DNA of 11,842 bases, from positions 1 through 11,842 of the forward strand of contig UQRW01000055.1 in NCBI GenBank assembly GCA_900543515.1, read 5' to 3'. Every line of letters begins with the position of its first letter. Within the stretch, counting starts at the first letter, position 1. This document shows, in pieces, positions 5,826 through 11,842 of this stretch. The position numbers and the translations under genes were made by a program. The notes under the pieces were generated by a model. The model saw only the letters and a program-made list of their open reading frames with translations, was not told the DNA's origin and did not search any database. This stretch comes from an uncultured Collinsella sp. (lineage in GTDB: Bacteria; Actinomycetota; Coriobacteriia; Coriobacteriales; Coriobacteriaceae).

Positions 5826-5851
5826 ACTGGTATTTTGCATCAGATACCAGT
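5826..5851. promoter_or_regulatory. Palindrome ACTGGTAT-N10-ATACCAGT, possible operator
   Basis: ACTGGTAT (5826-5833) and ATACCAGT (5844-5851) are exact reverse complements separated by 10 bases. It is 165 to 190 bp upstream of metF and about 240 bp from glutamine synthetase. The half-site TGGTAT resembles those of some GntR-type regulators, but no such gene is in the window. No T tract makes it a strong terminator. Confidence 0.35.
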
Positions 5852-5966
5852 CTTTATAGTCCGTGCCTAGATTAGCCGCTCTGTTATAGAGAAAGCCGAT
5901 AGCAAGGCATCTTTGATTGGTATCCCCGAATAACGAGTGAAACTCCACCGTGACACAGTGGTGCTG

Positions 5967-5972
5967 TAGAAT
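5967..5972 (+). promoter_or_regulatory. Candidate -10 box of the metF operon (TAGAAT)
   Basis: TAGAAT differs from the sigma-70 -10 consensus at one position and lies 44 bases before the metF start, leaving a leader of roughly 35 bases. No good -35 hexamer lies 17 bases upstream, so the assignment is weak and an activator may be needed if it is correct. Confidence 0.3.
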
Positions 5973-6015
5973 CCTTACAACACATCACACTATTACGTAT
6001 CTAGAGGAGCACGAT

Positions 6016-6888
6016 ATGCGCGTCGACGAGGTTTTTAAGCAGGCAGCATCCCAGGGTACCGCGCCCGTTTCGTTTGAGATGTTCCCGCCCAAGGGCGAGC
6101 TCACCCTCGACACGGCTCGCGAAGTGGCAGGCAATCTGTGCAAGCTTTCGCCGAGCTTTGTCTCGGTCACCTGCTCGGCCGGCGGCTCGGGCAACGGTGC
6201 CACCACCGCCCCCATCGCGCATATGATTTCGAGCGAATTCGACACGCCCTCGGTGGCACACCTCACCTGCGTGGGCCGCACCCACGCCGACATCGCCGCC
6301 AAGATCGACGAGTATCGCACCGCCGGCGTTGAAAACATCCTGGCCCTGCGTGGCGATCTCCCTGCCGGCGCGACCGAGGACGACAAGCCCGCCTCCGACT
6401 ACGCCTACGCCCGCGACCTCATCCCCGAGCTCGTCGACGCCGGCTTTTGCGTGGGCGCCGCAGCCTACCCCGAGGGCCACATTGCCTGTGAGGATCTCAA
6501 CCTCTCGGTCGAACACCTCAAGCAAAAACAGGACGCCGGCGCGAGCTTCTTTGTGACACAGCTCTTCTTTGATAACGAGTGCTTCTACCGTTTTCGCGAG
6601 CTTGCCGACAAGGCCGGCATCACCGTGCCCATTACCGCGGGCATCATGCCGTTTATGGGCAAGTCGCAGATCAGCCGCATGGTCTTTATGTGCGGCGCGT
6701 CGCTGCCCTCCCCCGTCATCAAGATTCTCGCCAAGTACGAGAACGACCCCGAGAGCCTGCAGGCAGCCGGTGTAGATTATGCCGCCCGCCAGCTTTGCGA
6801 CCTCAAGGAGCACGGCGCCGACAGCCTGCACCTGTACACTATGAACCGTCCTGCGATCGCCGCGACCATTATGGAGCGCCTGGGGTAA
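6016..6888 (+). CDS. metF: 5,10-methylenetetrahydrofolate reductase (290 aa)
   Basis: This flavoprotein reduces 5,10-methylene-THF to 5-methyl-THF, the methyl donor for methionine synthase. It has the single TIM-barrel length of bacterial MetF. The catalytic Glu sits in SFEMFPPKGE (E21). FVSVTCSAGGSG matches the substrate/FAD loop. Asp114 in ILALRGDLPAG corresponds to the folate-contacting Asp of E. coli MetF, and Gln182 in FFVTQLFFDNECF to its substrate-binding Gln. GAAAYPEGH and PITAGIMPFMGKSQISRM are also standard. The ATG at 6016 has GAGGAG 6 bases upstream; an upstream in-frame ATG at 5950 lacks a ribosome site. It is first of three tightly packed genes: its stop overlaps the next start (TAATG), so coupling to the methionine synthase genes is likely. 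Confidence 0.96.
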   Translation: MRVDEVFKQAASQGTAPVSFEMFPPKGELTLDTAREVAGNLCKLSPSFVSVTCSAGGSGNGATTAPIAHMISSEFDTPSVAHLTCVGRTHADIAAKIDEYRTAGVENILALRGDLPAGATEDDKPASDYAYARDLIPELVDAGFCVGAAAYPEGHIACEDLNLSVEHLKQKQDAGASFFVTQLFFDNECFYRFRELADKAGITVPITAGIMPFMGKSQISRMVFMCGASLPSPVIKILAKYENDPESLQAAGVDYAARQLCDLKEHGADSLHLYTMNRPAIAATIMERLG

Positions 6889-7676
6889 TGGAAAAACCGC
6901 ACATCGATACAACCGCTGTCGAAGTGCCGGCCGACCTTGCGTCGCCGGCGCTTTACCGTGTCGATGCTGCGTACCATCCCCGTGTCGACCGCGCCGAGAT
7001 GCTGCGGTACCTGGGTTACGGCGGCCAGCAGATTGAGCCCGAGCTGTCACGACGTATTGAGCTTGTGGTCGAGCGTCTGGAACTGGACATTGAGCCTCGT
7101 GGCGTGCGCCGCGTGTTTGCCGTCGATGCCACGGGCGTGGACGAACAAAGTGAGCCTTGCATTCGCTTGGTCGGCACCAACGTTGAGCTGCGAGGTCGCG
7201 ATATCTATCGACATCTCAAAGATGCCCGCTTTGCCGCGCTCATGGCATGCACCCTCGGCATGGACGCCGAGCGTCGCCTGCGCACCACGGGAGCCCAACA
7301 TCCCCTGGAGGGCGCCGTGCTCGACGCCGCGTGCTCCGCTTACGTGGAAGCCGCCGTTGAGCAAATGGACCAGCAGGTCAAGACGGACGCCGCCGCACAC
7401 GGACTCGCCGGCAACTGGCGCTTTAGCCCCGGCTACGGCGACTGCCCGCTCTCGGCCCAGCGCTCGATCGTCAATGCGCTCAACGCCACGCGGCTCATCG
7501 GGCTTACCGTCACACCCACCAGCCTGCTCATGCCCACCAAAAGCGTGACCGCGGTGATCGGCCTATTCGACGGCGAAGTCCACGACGCCCAGAGCCGCCC
7601 CACCTGCAATATCTGCCGCATGCGCGAGCACTGCCGCTTCCGCGCCGCCCACACCACCTGCTATTCCAGCCATTAG
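6888..7676 (+). CDS. Free-standing methionine synthase reactivation domain protein (262 aa)
   Basis: In E. coli MetH the C-terminal domain binds AdoMet and re-methylates cob(II)alamin after accidental oxidation. Here the same function appears as a separate protein. The AdoMet-binding motif RxxxGY is present as RFSPGYGDCPLSAQ (R178, G182, Y183). The regions TSLLMPTKSVTAVIGLF and LEGAVLDAACSAYVEAAVEQ also match the family. Unlike the E. coli domain it ends with a cysteine cluster, C240, C243, C249 and C258 (CNICRMREHC then TTCY), which might bind a metal or iron-sulfur centre; a shorter cysteine tail is common in stand-alone versions. The start overlaps the metF stop, and the next gene, metH, which lacks this domain, begins 10 bases after the stop. 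The pair is expected to act together with flavodoxin or ferredoxin as reductant. Confidence 0.92.
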   Translation: MEKPHIDTTAVEVPADLASPALYRVDAAYHPRVDRAEMLRYLGYGGQQIEPELSRRIELVVERLELDIEPRGVRRVFAVDATGVDEQSEPCIRLVGTNVELRGRDIYRHLKDARFAALMACTLGMDAERRLRTTGAQHPLEGAVLDAACSAYVEAAVEQMDQQVKTDAAAHGLAGNWRFSPGYGDCPLSAQRSIVNALNATRLIGLTVTPTSLLMPTKSVTAVIGLFDGEVHDAQSRPTCNICRMREHCRFRAAHTTCYSSH

Positions 7677-7685
7677 GAGCCCTCA

Positions 7686-10241
7686 ATGTTTACTCCGCTT
7701 ATCACTCATGATTCTGACGGCACTGCATTGGCGGCACCCGTTGATGCCGCACGTCGCAACGGTGCCACGTACAAGACGCGCACGATCGGCGATCTGCGCA
7801 TTAAGGACGATCGCCTGCGTGCGGCCATCGATGGCACGGGACACCTGCTGTTCGACGGCGGCATGGGCACCATGTTGCAGGCCGCCGGCATGAAGGCAGG
7901 CGCCCTGCCCGAGCTGCTCAACTTTGAGGAGCCCCAGGTCATTACCAATATTCAGCGTCAGTACGTCGAGGCCGGCTGTGACGTGATCACCGCCAACACC
8001 TTTGGCGCCAACGCCCACAAGCTCGACCGCGCCGCCACCGTGGCAGACGTCTTTGCCGCGGCAGTCACCTGCGCCCGCGAGGCCGGCGCCCGCTACGTCG
8101 CCGGCGACATCGGCCCCATCGGCGCCCTGCTGCGCCCCCTGGGCACCCTCAGCTTTGACGAGGCCTACGACCTCTTTGCCGAGGAGGTGCGCGCCGGCGT
8201 CGCCGCGGGTGTGGACCTCTTTATTATCGAGACTATGACCGACCTGGCCGAGATCAAGGCGGCAGTCCTCGCCTGCCGCGAGAATTCCGACCTGCCCGTC
8301 TTTGCCACCATGACCTTTGAGGAAGACGGCCGCACCTTCTTGGGCACGAGCCCCGAGGTCGCCGCCATCACCCTCGACGCCATCGGCGCCGACGTTTTGG
8401 GCATTAACTGCAGCCAGGGACCGGCCGAGCTCCGAGGACTCGCCGCGCGTATGCTCACCGTCACCGACAAGCCCGTTATGGTGCAGGCCAATGCGGGACT
8501 GCCCCACGTTGACGATGACGGCAATACCGTCTTTGATATCCAGGCACCCGAGTACGCCGAGGCCGTCGCCGGCATGATTGAGGACGGCGTGAGCGTCGTC
8601 GGCGGATGCTGCGGTACCACGCCGGCACACATGGCGGCCTTGCGCACGCTTATCGACAACCACACGCCCAGCCCGCGCCACCGCAAGCCCAGCATGTCGG
8701 TCACGAGCGCCCAGACGGTCGTGGACCTTCCCTGCGACGGCCACAAGATCGCCGTCATCGGCGAGCGCATCAACCCTACCGGCAAAAAGCGCCTGCAGCA
8801 GGCCCTGCGCGACGGCGACCTGGACTACGTCGTGAGTCAGGGCATCAGCCAGCAGGAGCAGGGCGCCGACATCCTGGACGTCAACGTGGGCCTGCCCGAG
8901 ATTGATGAGGTCAAGGTCATCCAGCAAGCGACCGAGCAGCTCCAAGGTTCCACGCTGCTGCCGCTGCAGATCGACTCCACCGACCCCGCCGCCGTCGAGG
9001 CCGCCGTGCGTCGCTACGCCGGCAAGCCCATCATCAACTCGGTCAATGGCAAACAGCAGATCATGGATGAGATCTTTCCGCTGGTCGCCCACTACGGCAC
9101 CAACGTCGTCGGCCTCACGCTCGACGAAGGCGGCATCCCCGATACCGCCGAGGCTCGCTTCGCCATCGCCGAGCGCATCGTGGCCGAGGCTGCCCGCTAC
9201 GGCATCGGCCCGGACCGCATCCTCATTGACTGTCTGGTCATGACCGCCTCGACCAATCAACGCCAGGCCGAGCAGATACTGCGCGCCATGTCCCTGTGCA
9301 AGGAACGCCTAGGCGTCAAGTGCGCGCTCGGTGTATCGAACATCAGCTTTGGCCTGCCCGCGCGGCCGCTGCTGGGCTCGGTCTTTTTGGCCGCCGCCTT
9401 TGGTGCAGGTCTGGACGCCCCCATCATGAACCCGGGTTCCAAGCGCTTTATGGACACCGTCTACAGCTATCGCGTGCTGAGCGTTGAGGATGAGGGCTCG
9501 ACCGGATACATCGAGCGCTACGCCGGCTGGACCGATCCGTATAAGATCGCCGCGAACCCGGCGGCCGCTCAGTCAGCATCGCGCGATGCCGCGGCTGCCG
9601 CAAGCACTACCGCAAGCGCCGATGACGACCCCATCCGCCACATGGTCGTCTCGGGCCGCAAGGGCGAAATCGCGGCCGAAACCGAGCGTCTGCTGGCAGA
9701 TCACGACGCCATGGACCTCATCAACAACCACTTTATCCCCGCCCTCGACGAGGTTGGCGTCCTTTTTGACCAGGGAAAGTTCTTCTTGCCGCAGCTCATG
9801 GCCTCAGCCGAGGCCGCGCGCGTGGGCTTCGACACCATCAAGCGCCTGATGCCCGCCGGCGAGATTGCCGACAAGGGTAAGATCTGCGTGGCAACCGTCA
9901 AGGGCGACATCCACGACATCGGTAAGAACATCGTCAAGATGCTGCTCGATAACTACGGCTACACCGTCTTTGATCTGGGTCGCGACGTCGATCCGCAGGA
10001 GGTACTCAAGACCGTACAGGAGCGTGACATTAAGCTCGTCGGCCTCTCGGCGCTTATGACCACCACCGTCGTCGCCATGGAGGAGACCATCAAGCTGCTT
10101 CATGCCGAGGTGCCGGACGTCAAGATCATCGTAGGTGGCGCCGTGCTCACCCCCGAATACGCCAAACAGATCGGCGCAGACTACTACGCCAAGGATGCCG
10201 CCGAAAGCGCGCGTATCGCCGAAGAGGTCTTTGGGCAGTAA
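7686..10241 (+). CDS. metH: Cobalamin-dependent methionine synthase lacking the reactivation domain (851 aa)
   Basis: It transfers a methyl group from 5-methyl-THF via cobalamin to homocysteine. Four modules are visible. The homocysteine-binding barrel (about 50-340) has LLFDGGMGTMLQAAG and the zinc ligands Cys242 (GINCSQGP) and Cys308/Cys309 (GGCCGTTPAHM). The folate-binding barrel (about 353-610) begins IAVIGERINPTGKKRLQ, with DILDVNVGLPE and PIINSVNG. An Ala/Ser-rich linker (about 620-648) follows. The cobalamin helical cap (about 649-730, IRHMVVSGRKGEI) and Rossmann module carry GDIHDIGKN, His743 being the cobalt ligand, with VGLSALMTT and IIVGGAVLT. E. coli MetH is about 1227 residues; this one ends after the cobalamin module. 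AGGAG lies 6 bases before the ATG. The missing fourth domain is supplied by the preceding gene. The first 45 residues are an unusual N-terminal extension. Confidence 0.96.
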   Translation: MFTPLITHDSDGTALAAPVDAARRNGATYKTRTIGDLRIKDDRLRAAIDGTGHLLFDGGMGTMLQAAGMKAGALPELLNFEEPQVITNIQRQYVEAGCDVITANTFGANAHKLDRAATVADVFAAAVTCAREAGARYVAGDIGPIGALLRPLGTLSFDEAYDLFAEEVRAGVAAGVDLFIIETMTDLAEIKAAVLACRENSDLPVFATMTFEEDGRTFLGTSPEVAAITLDAIGADVLGINCSQGPAELRGLAARMLTVTDKPVMVQANAGLPHVDDDGNTVFDIQAPEYAEAVAGMIEDGVSVVGGCCGTTPAHMAALRTLIDNHTPSPRHRKPSMSVTSAQTVVDLPCDGHKIAVIGERINPTGKKRLQQALRDGDLDYVVSQGISQQEQGADILDVNVGLPEIDEVKVIQQATEQLQGSTLLPLQIDSTDPAAVEAAVRRYAGKPIINSVNGKQQIMDEIFPLVAHYGTNVVGLTLDEGGIPDTAEARFAIAERIVAEAARYGIGPDRILIDCLVMTASTNQRQAEQILRAMSLCKERLGVKCALGVSNISFGLPARPLLGSVFLAAAFGAGLDAPIMNPGSKRFMDTVYSYRVLSVEDEGSTGYIERYAGWTDPYKIAANPAAAQSASRDAAAAASTTASADDDPIRHMVVSGRKGEIAAETERLLADHDAMDLINNHFIPALDEVGVLFDQGKFFLPQLMASAEAARVGFDTIKRLMPAGEIADKGKICVATVKGDIHDIGKNIVKMLLDNYGYTVFDLGRDVDPQEVLKTVQERDIKLVGLSALMTTTVVAMEETIKLLHAEVPDVKIIVGGAVLTPEYAKQIGADYYAKDAAESARIAEEVFGQ

Positions 10242-10266
10242 CACAACGGAAACAACCGAGCACCAA

Positions 10267-10304
10267 AACGTGCCGCACACGCCACGAGACGCGTGCGGCA
10301 CGTT
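10267..10304 (+). terminator. Hairpin between metH and the DUF711 gene
   Basis: AACGTGCCGCAC (10267-10278) and GTGCGGCACGTT (10293-10304) are exact reverse complements with a 14-base loop, starting 25 bases after the metH stop. No T tract follows on the plus strand (TAGAATAG comes next), while the minus strand runs into TTTT. It could terminate the metH operon weakly or act on the leader of the next gene. Confidence 0.5.
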
Positions 10305-10349
10305 AGAATAGATGAGACTATGCTCGTTTTGGCAGATAGGAGCGCAAGG

Positions 10350-11714
10350 ATGGCGATCACGCCTGCAGAAATCGCGGAAACCCGCGGCATGGTTGAGGAG
10401 CAGAACCTCGACATCAGGACCATCACCATGGGTGTTTCGCTCATGGGTTGCGGCGACGAGAACCTCGACCGCATGTGCACGAAGATCTACGACCACGTGA
10501 CGCACACGGCTGAGCACCTGGTCGAGACCGCCGAGAACCTCGAGCGCGAGTACGGTATCCCCATCGTCAACAAGCGCGTTTCCGTCACCCCAGTGGCGCA
10601 GATCGCCGCTTGCTGCAAGGATGAGGACCTCACCCCCATCGCGCATGCCCTCGACCGCGCGGCCGAGACCCTCGGCATCGACTACCTGGGCGGCTTCTCC
10701 GCGCTCGTCCAGAAGGGCATCGGCGACGCCGACCGCCGCGTCATCCAGTCCATCCCGCAGGCGCTCGCCACCACCAGCCGCGTCTGCTCCAGCGTCAACG
10801 TCGCCAGCCTGCGTGCCGGCATCAACATGGACGCCGTACTCATGGCTGCGCAGACCATCATCGACGCTGCTAAGCTCACGGCCGACCAGGATTCCGTCGG
10901 CGCTTCCAAGTTTGTCTGCTTTGCCAATATGGTCGAGGACTCCCCGTTTATGGCGGGCGCCGTCCACGGCGGTGGCGAGGCCGATGCCGTCATCAACGTA
11001 GGCGTTTCGGGCCCCGGCGTTATGGCCGCAGCCCTGGAGACGCTGCCCGATTCCGCATCGATGATGGAAGTCGCCGAGAAGATTAAGCAGACCGCCTTTA
11101 AGATCACCCGCGCTGGCGAGCTCATGAGCCGCGAGGCCGCCCATCGCCTGGGTGTCGAGAAGGGCATTGTCGACCTGTCGCTGGCTCCCACGCCTGCCAT
11201 CGGCGACTCCGTTGCCCGCATCCTCGAGATCATCGGCGTGGGCACCTGCGGTGGCCCCGGCACGACCTGCGCGCTCGCCATGCTCAACGATGCCGTCAAG
11301 AAGGGCGGCGTCATGGCCAGCTCCAGCGTGGGCGGTCTCTCCGGCGCCTTTATCCCCGTGTCCGAGGATGCCGGCATGATCGCCGCCGTCGAGGCCGGCG
11401 CGCTCTCGCTCGAGAAGCTCGAGGCCATGACCTGCGTGTGCTCCGTCGGCCTGGACATGATCGCCATCCCCGGCGACACCCCGGTCGAGACCATCGCCGG
11501 CATCATCGCCGACGAGATGGCTATCGGCGTCATCAACAACAAGACCACGGCTGTCCGCGTCATCCCCGCCATCGGCAAAGGCGTGGGCGACTGCGTCGAG
11601 TACGGCGGCCTGTTTGGCCGTGCGCCCATCATGCCGGTGAACCCCAACGCCGGCACCGTGCTTGCCCACCGTGGTGGACGCTTCCCGGCTCCGCTGAACT
11701 CGCTGAAGAACTAG
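10350..11714 (+). CDS. UPF0210 / DUF711 (PFL-like fold) protein (454 aa)
   Basis: This is a conserved protein of the UPF0210/DUF711 family, annotated as PFL-family because its fold resembles pyruvate formate-lyase; its reaction is not established. Family segments include RTITMGVSLMGCGDENLDRM near the start, YGIPIVNKRVSVTPVAQIAA, DYLGGFSALVQKGIGDADRR, FANMVEDSPFMAGAVHGGGE, VGVSGPGVMAAALE, LSLAPTPAIGDSVARILEII, GGPGTTCALAMLNDAVKKGG and FGRAPIMPVN near the C terminus. The length is normal for the family. The ATG at 10350 has AGGAG 7 bases upstream; an ORF start at 10293 lies inside the preceding hairpin. In other bacteria the gene usually follows a small ACT-domain gene (UPF0237), as in Streptococcus pneumoniae SP_0238/SP_0239. 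Here the space upstream contains none. It is cytosolic and lacks a signal peptide. Confidence 0.93.
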   Translation: MAITPAEIAETRGMVEEQNLDIRTITMGVSLMGCGDENLDRMCTKIYDHVTHTAEHLVETAENLEREYGIPIVNKRVSVTPVAQIAACCKDEDLTPIAHALDRAAETLGIDYLGGFSALVQKGIGDADRRVIQSIPQALATTSRVCSSVNVASLRAGINMDAVLMAAQTIIDAAKLTADQDSVGASKFVCFANMVEDSPFMAGAVHGGGEADAVINVGVSGPGVMAAALETLPDSASMMEVAEKIKQTAFKITRAGELMSREAAHRLGVEKGIVDLSLAPTPAIGDSVARILEIIGVGTCGGPGTTCALAMLNDAVKKGGVMASSSVGGLSGAFIPVSEDAGMIAAVEAGALSLEKLEAMTCVCSVGLDMIAIPGDTPVETIAGIIADEMAIGVINNKTTAVRVIPAIGKGVGDCVEYGGLFGRAPIMPVNPNAGTVLAHRGGRFPAPLNSLKN

Positions 11715-11718
11715 CTGA

Positions 11719-11752
11719 GGGGTTCGGGCGAGGAGCCCCGCCGCCGGGCGGC
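11719..11752 (+). terminator. Possible terminator stems after the DUF711 gene
   Basis: Two adjacent GC-rich stems lie just after the stop: GGGGTT (11719-11724) with AGCCCC at 11734-11739, including a G-T pair, and GCCGCC-G-GGCGGC at 11740-11752. No T tract follows, so termination would be inefficient or Rho-assisted. Confidence 0.35.
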
Positions 11753-11792
11753 AGACATATAAGGTCGCCTGCTCGGACAGTCCTGACTCGCA

Positions 11793-11817
11793 CGGAGAGC
11801 ACATTAAGTGCTCTCCG
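11793..11817. other. Perfect 10-bp hairpin at the right edge
   Basis: CGGAGAGCAC (11793-11802) and GTGCTCTCCG (11808-11817) form a perfect stem with loop ATTAA. No T tract follows within the window. It may belong to a regulatory leader or terminator of a gene beyond the edge; the 128 bp after 11714 contain no visible gene. Confidence 0.45.
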
Positions 11818-11842
11818 GCTCGTGCGGAACTCGCGATCGACC

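Larger units (their letters stand above)
5590..6015. other. Divergent intergenic region between glutamine synthetase and metF
   Basis: These 426 bp hold no convincing gene on either strand. They contain the leaders and promoters of the two divergent units. A small perfect hairpin (CACCGC / GCGGTG, 5611-5629) lies just upstream of the glutamine synthetase ribosome site, and two larger palindromes are listed separately. The middle (5760-5940) is AT-richer than the genes. I see no conserved core of a cobalamin, SAM or glutamine riboswitch, though that was judged by eye only. Confidence 0.6.

Noticed and set aside
5590..6015. Possible cobalamin or SAM riboswitch before metF
   Set aside because: No conserved core or multi-stem architecture could be recognised by eye, and the likely leader is only about 35 bases. 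An Rfam covariance search would settle it.
7683..9260. 525-codon minus-strand frame opposite metH
   Set aside because: Low-complexity Gly/Asp/Val/Ala composition, no recognisable family, and metH fully explains the region.
9804..11804. 666-codon minus-strand frame opposite metH and DUF711
   Set aside because: It spans two genes and the intergenic hairpin, and its composition is typical of antisense high-GC frames.

Overview
The window looks like the junction between an integrated mobile element and a stretch of conserved metabolic genes in a high-GC gut actinobacterium. Codon use, the long type III glutamine synthetase and the split methionine synthase suggest a Collinsella-like member of the Coriobacteriia. 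This placement is from memory of the families and was not tested by a search.

Positions 1 to about 3055 are the end of a tRNA-borne integrative element (prophage or ICE) whose body lies off the left edge. All of its visible genes are on the minus strand. They are a tyrosine recombinase, a helix-turn-helix (HTH) protein overlapping its stop, a strong hairpin, then a cluster of small genes: an excisionase-like HTH protein, an unknown basic protein, a second excisionase-like HTH protein, and the beginning of a probable membrane protein that leaves the window. Short GC-rich repeats sit just upstream of the recombinase. At 3011-3055 there is only the 3' half of a tRNA-Glu(UUC) gene, starting exactly at the anticodon loop. 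This marks the attachment site; the restored full tRNA should be at the other end of the element.

Positions 3056-3501 hold no convincing gene. They contain a clean terminator for the tRNA, a T-arm-like hairpin, and a 221-bp structure with 34-bp imperfect inverted repeats that resembles a small non-autonomous repeat element. Positions 3502-5589 (minus) encode glutamine synthetase type III with its own terminator.

A 426-bp intergenic region with several palindromes separates it from a plus-strand methionine/one-carbon operon at 6016-10241. The operon holds metF (5,10-methylene-THF reductase), a free-standing cobalamin methionine synthase reactivation protein, and metH lacking that reactivation domain. 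MetF makes 5-methyl-THF, MetH uses it to methylate homocysteine, and the middle protein should restore oxidised cobalamin on MetH with AdoMet. After a hairpin comes a UPF0210/DUF711 (PFL-like) protein at 10350-11714, then hairpins at the right edge.

I found no gene set that I can defend as a new defence or biosynthetic system. The most unexplained items are the inverted-repeat element at 3160-3380, the T-arm-like palindrome beside it, and the doubled excisionase-like genes with their palindromic control region.
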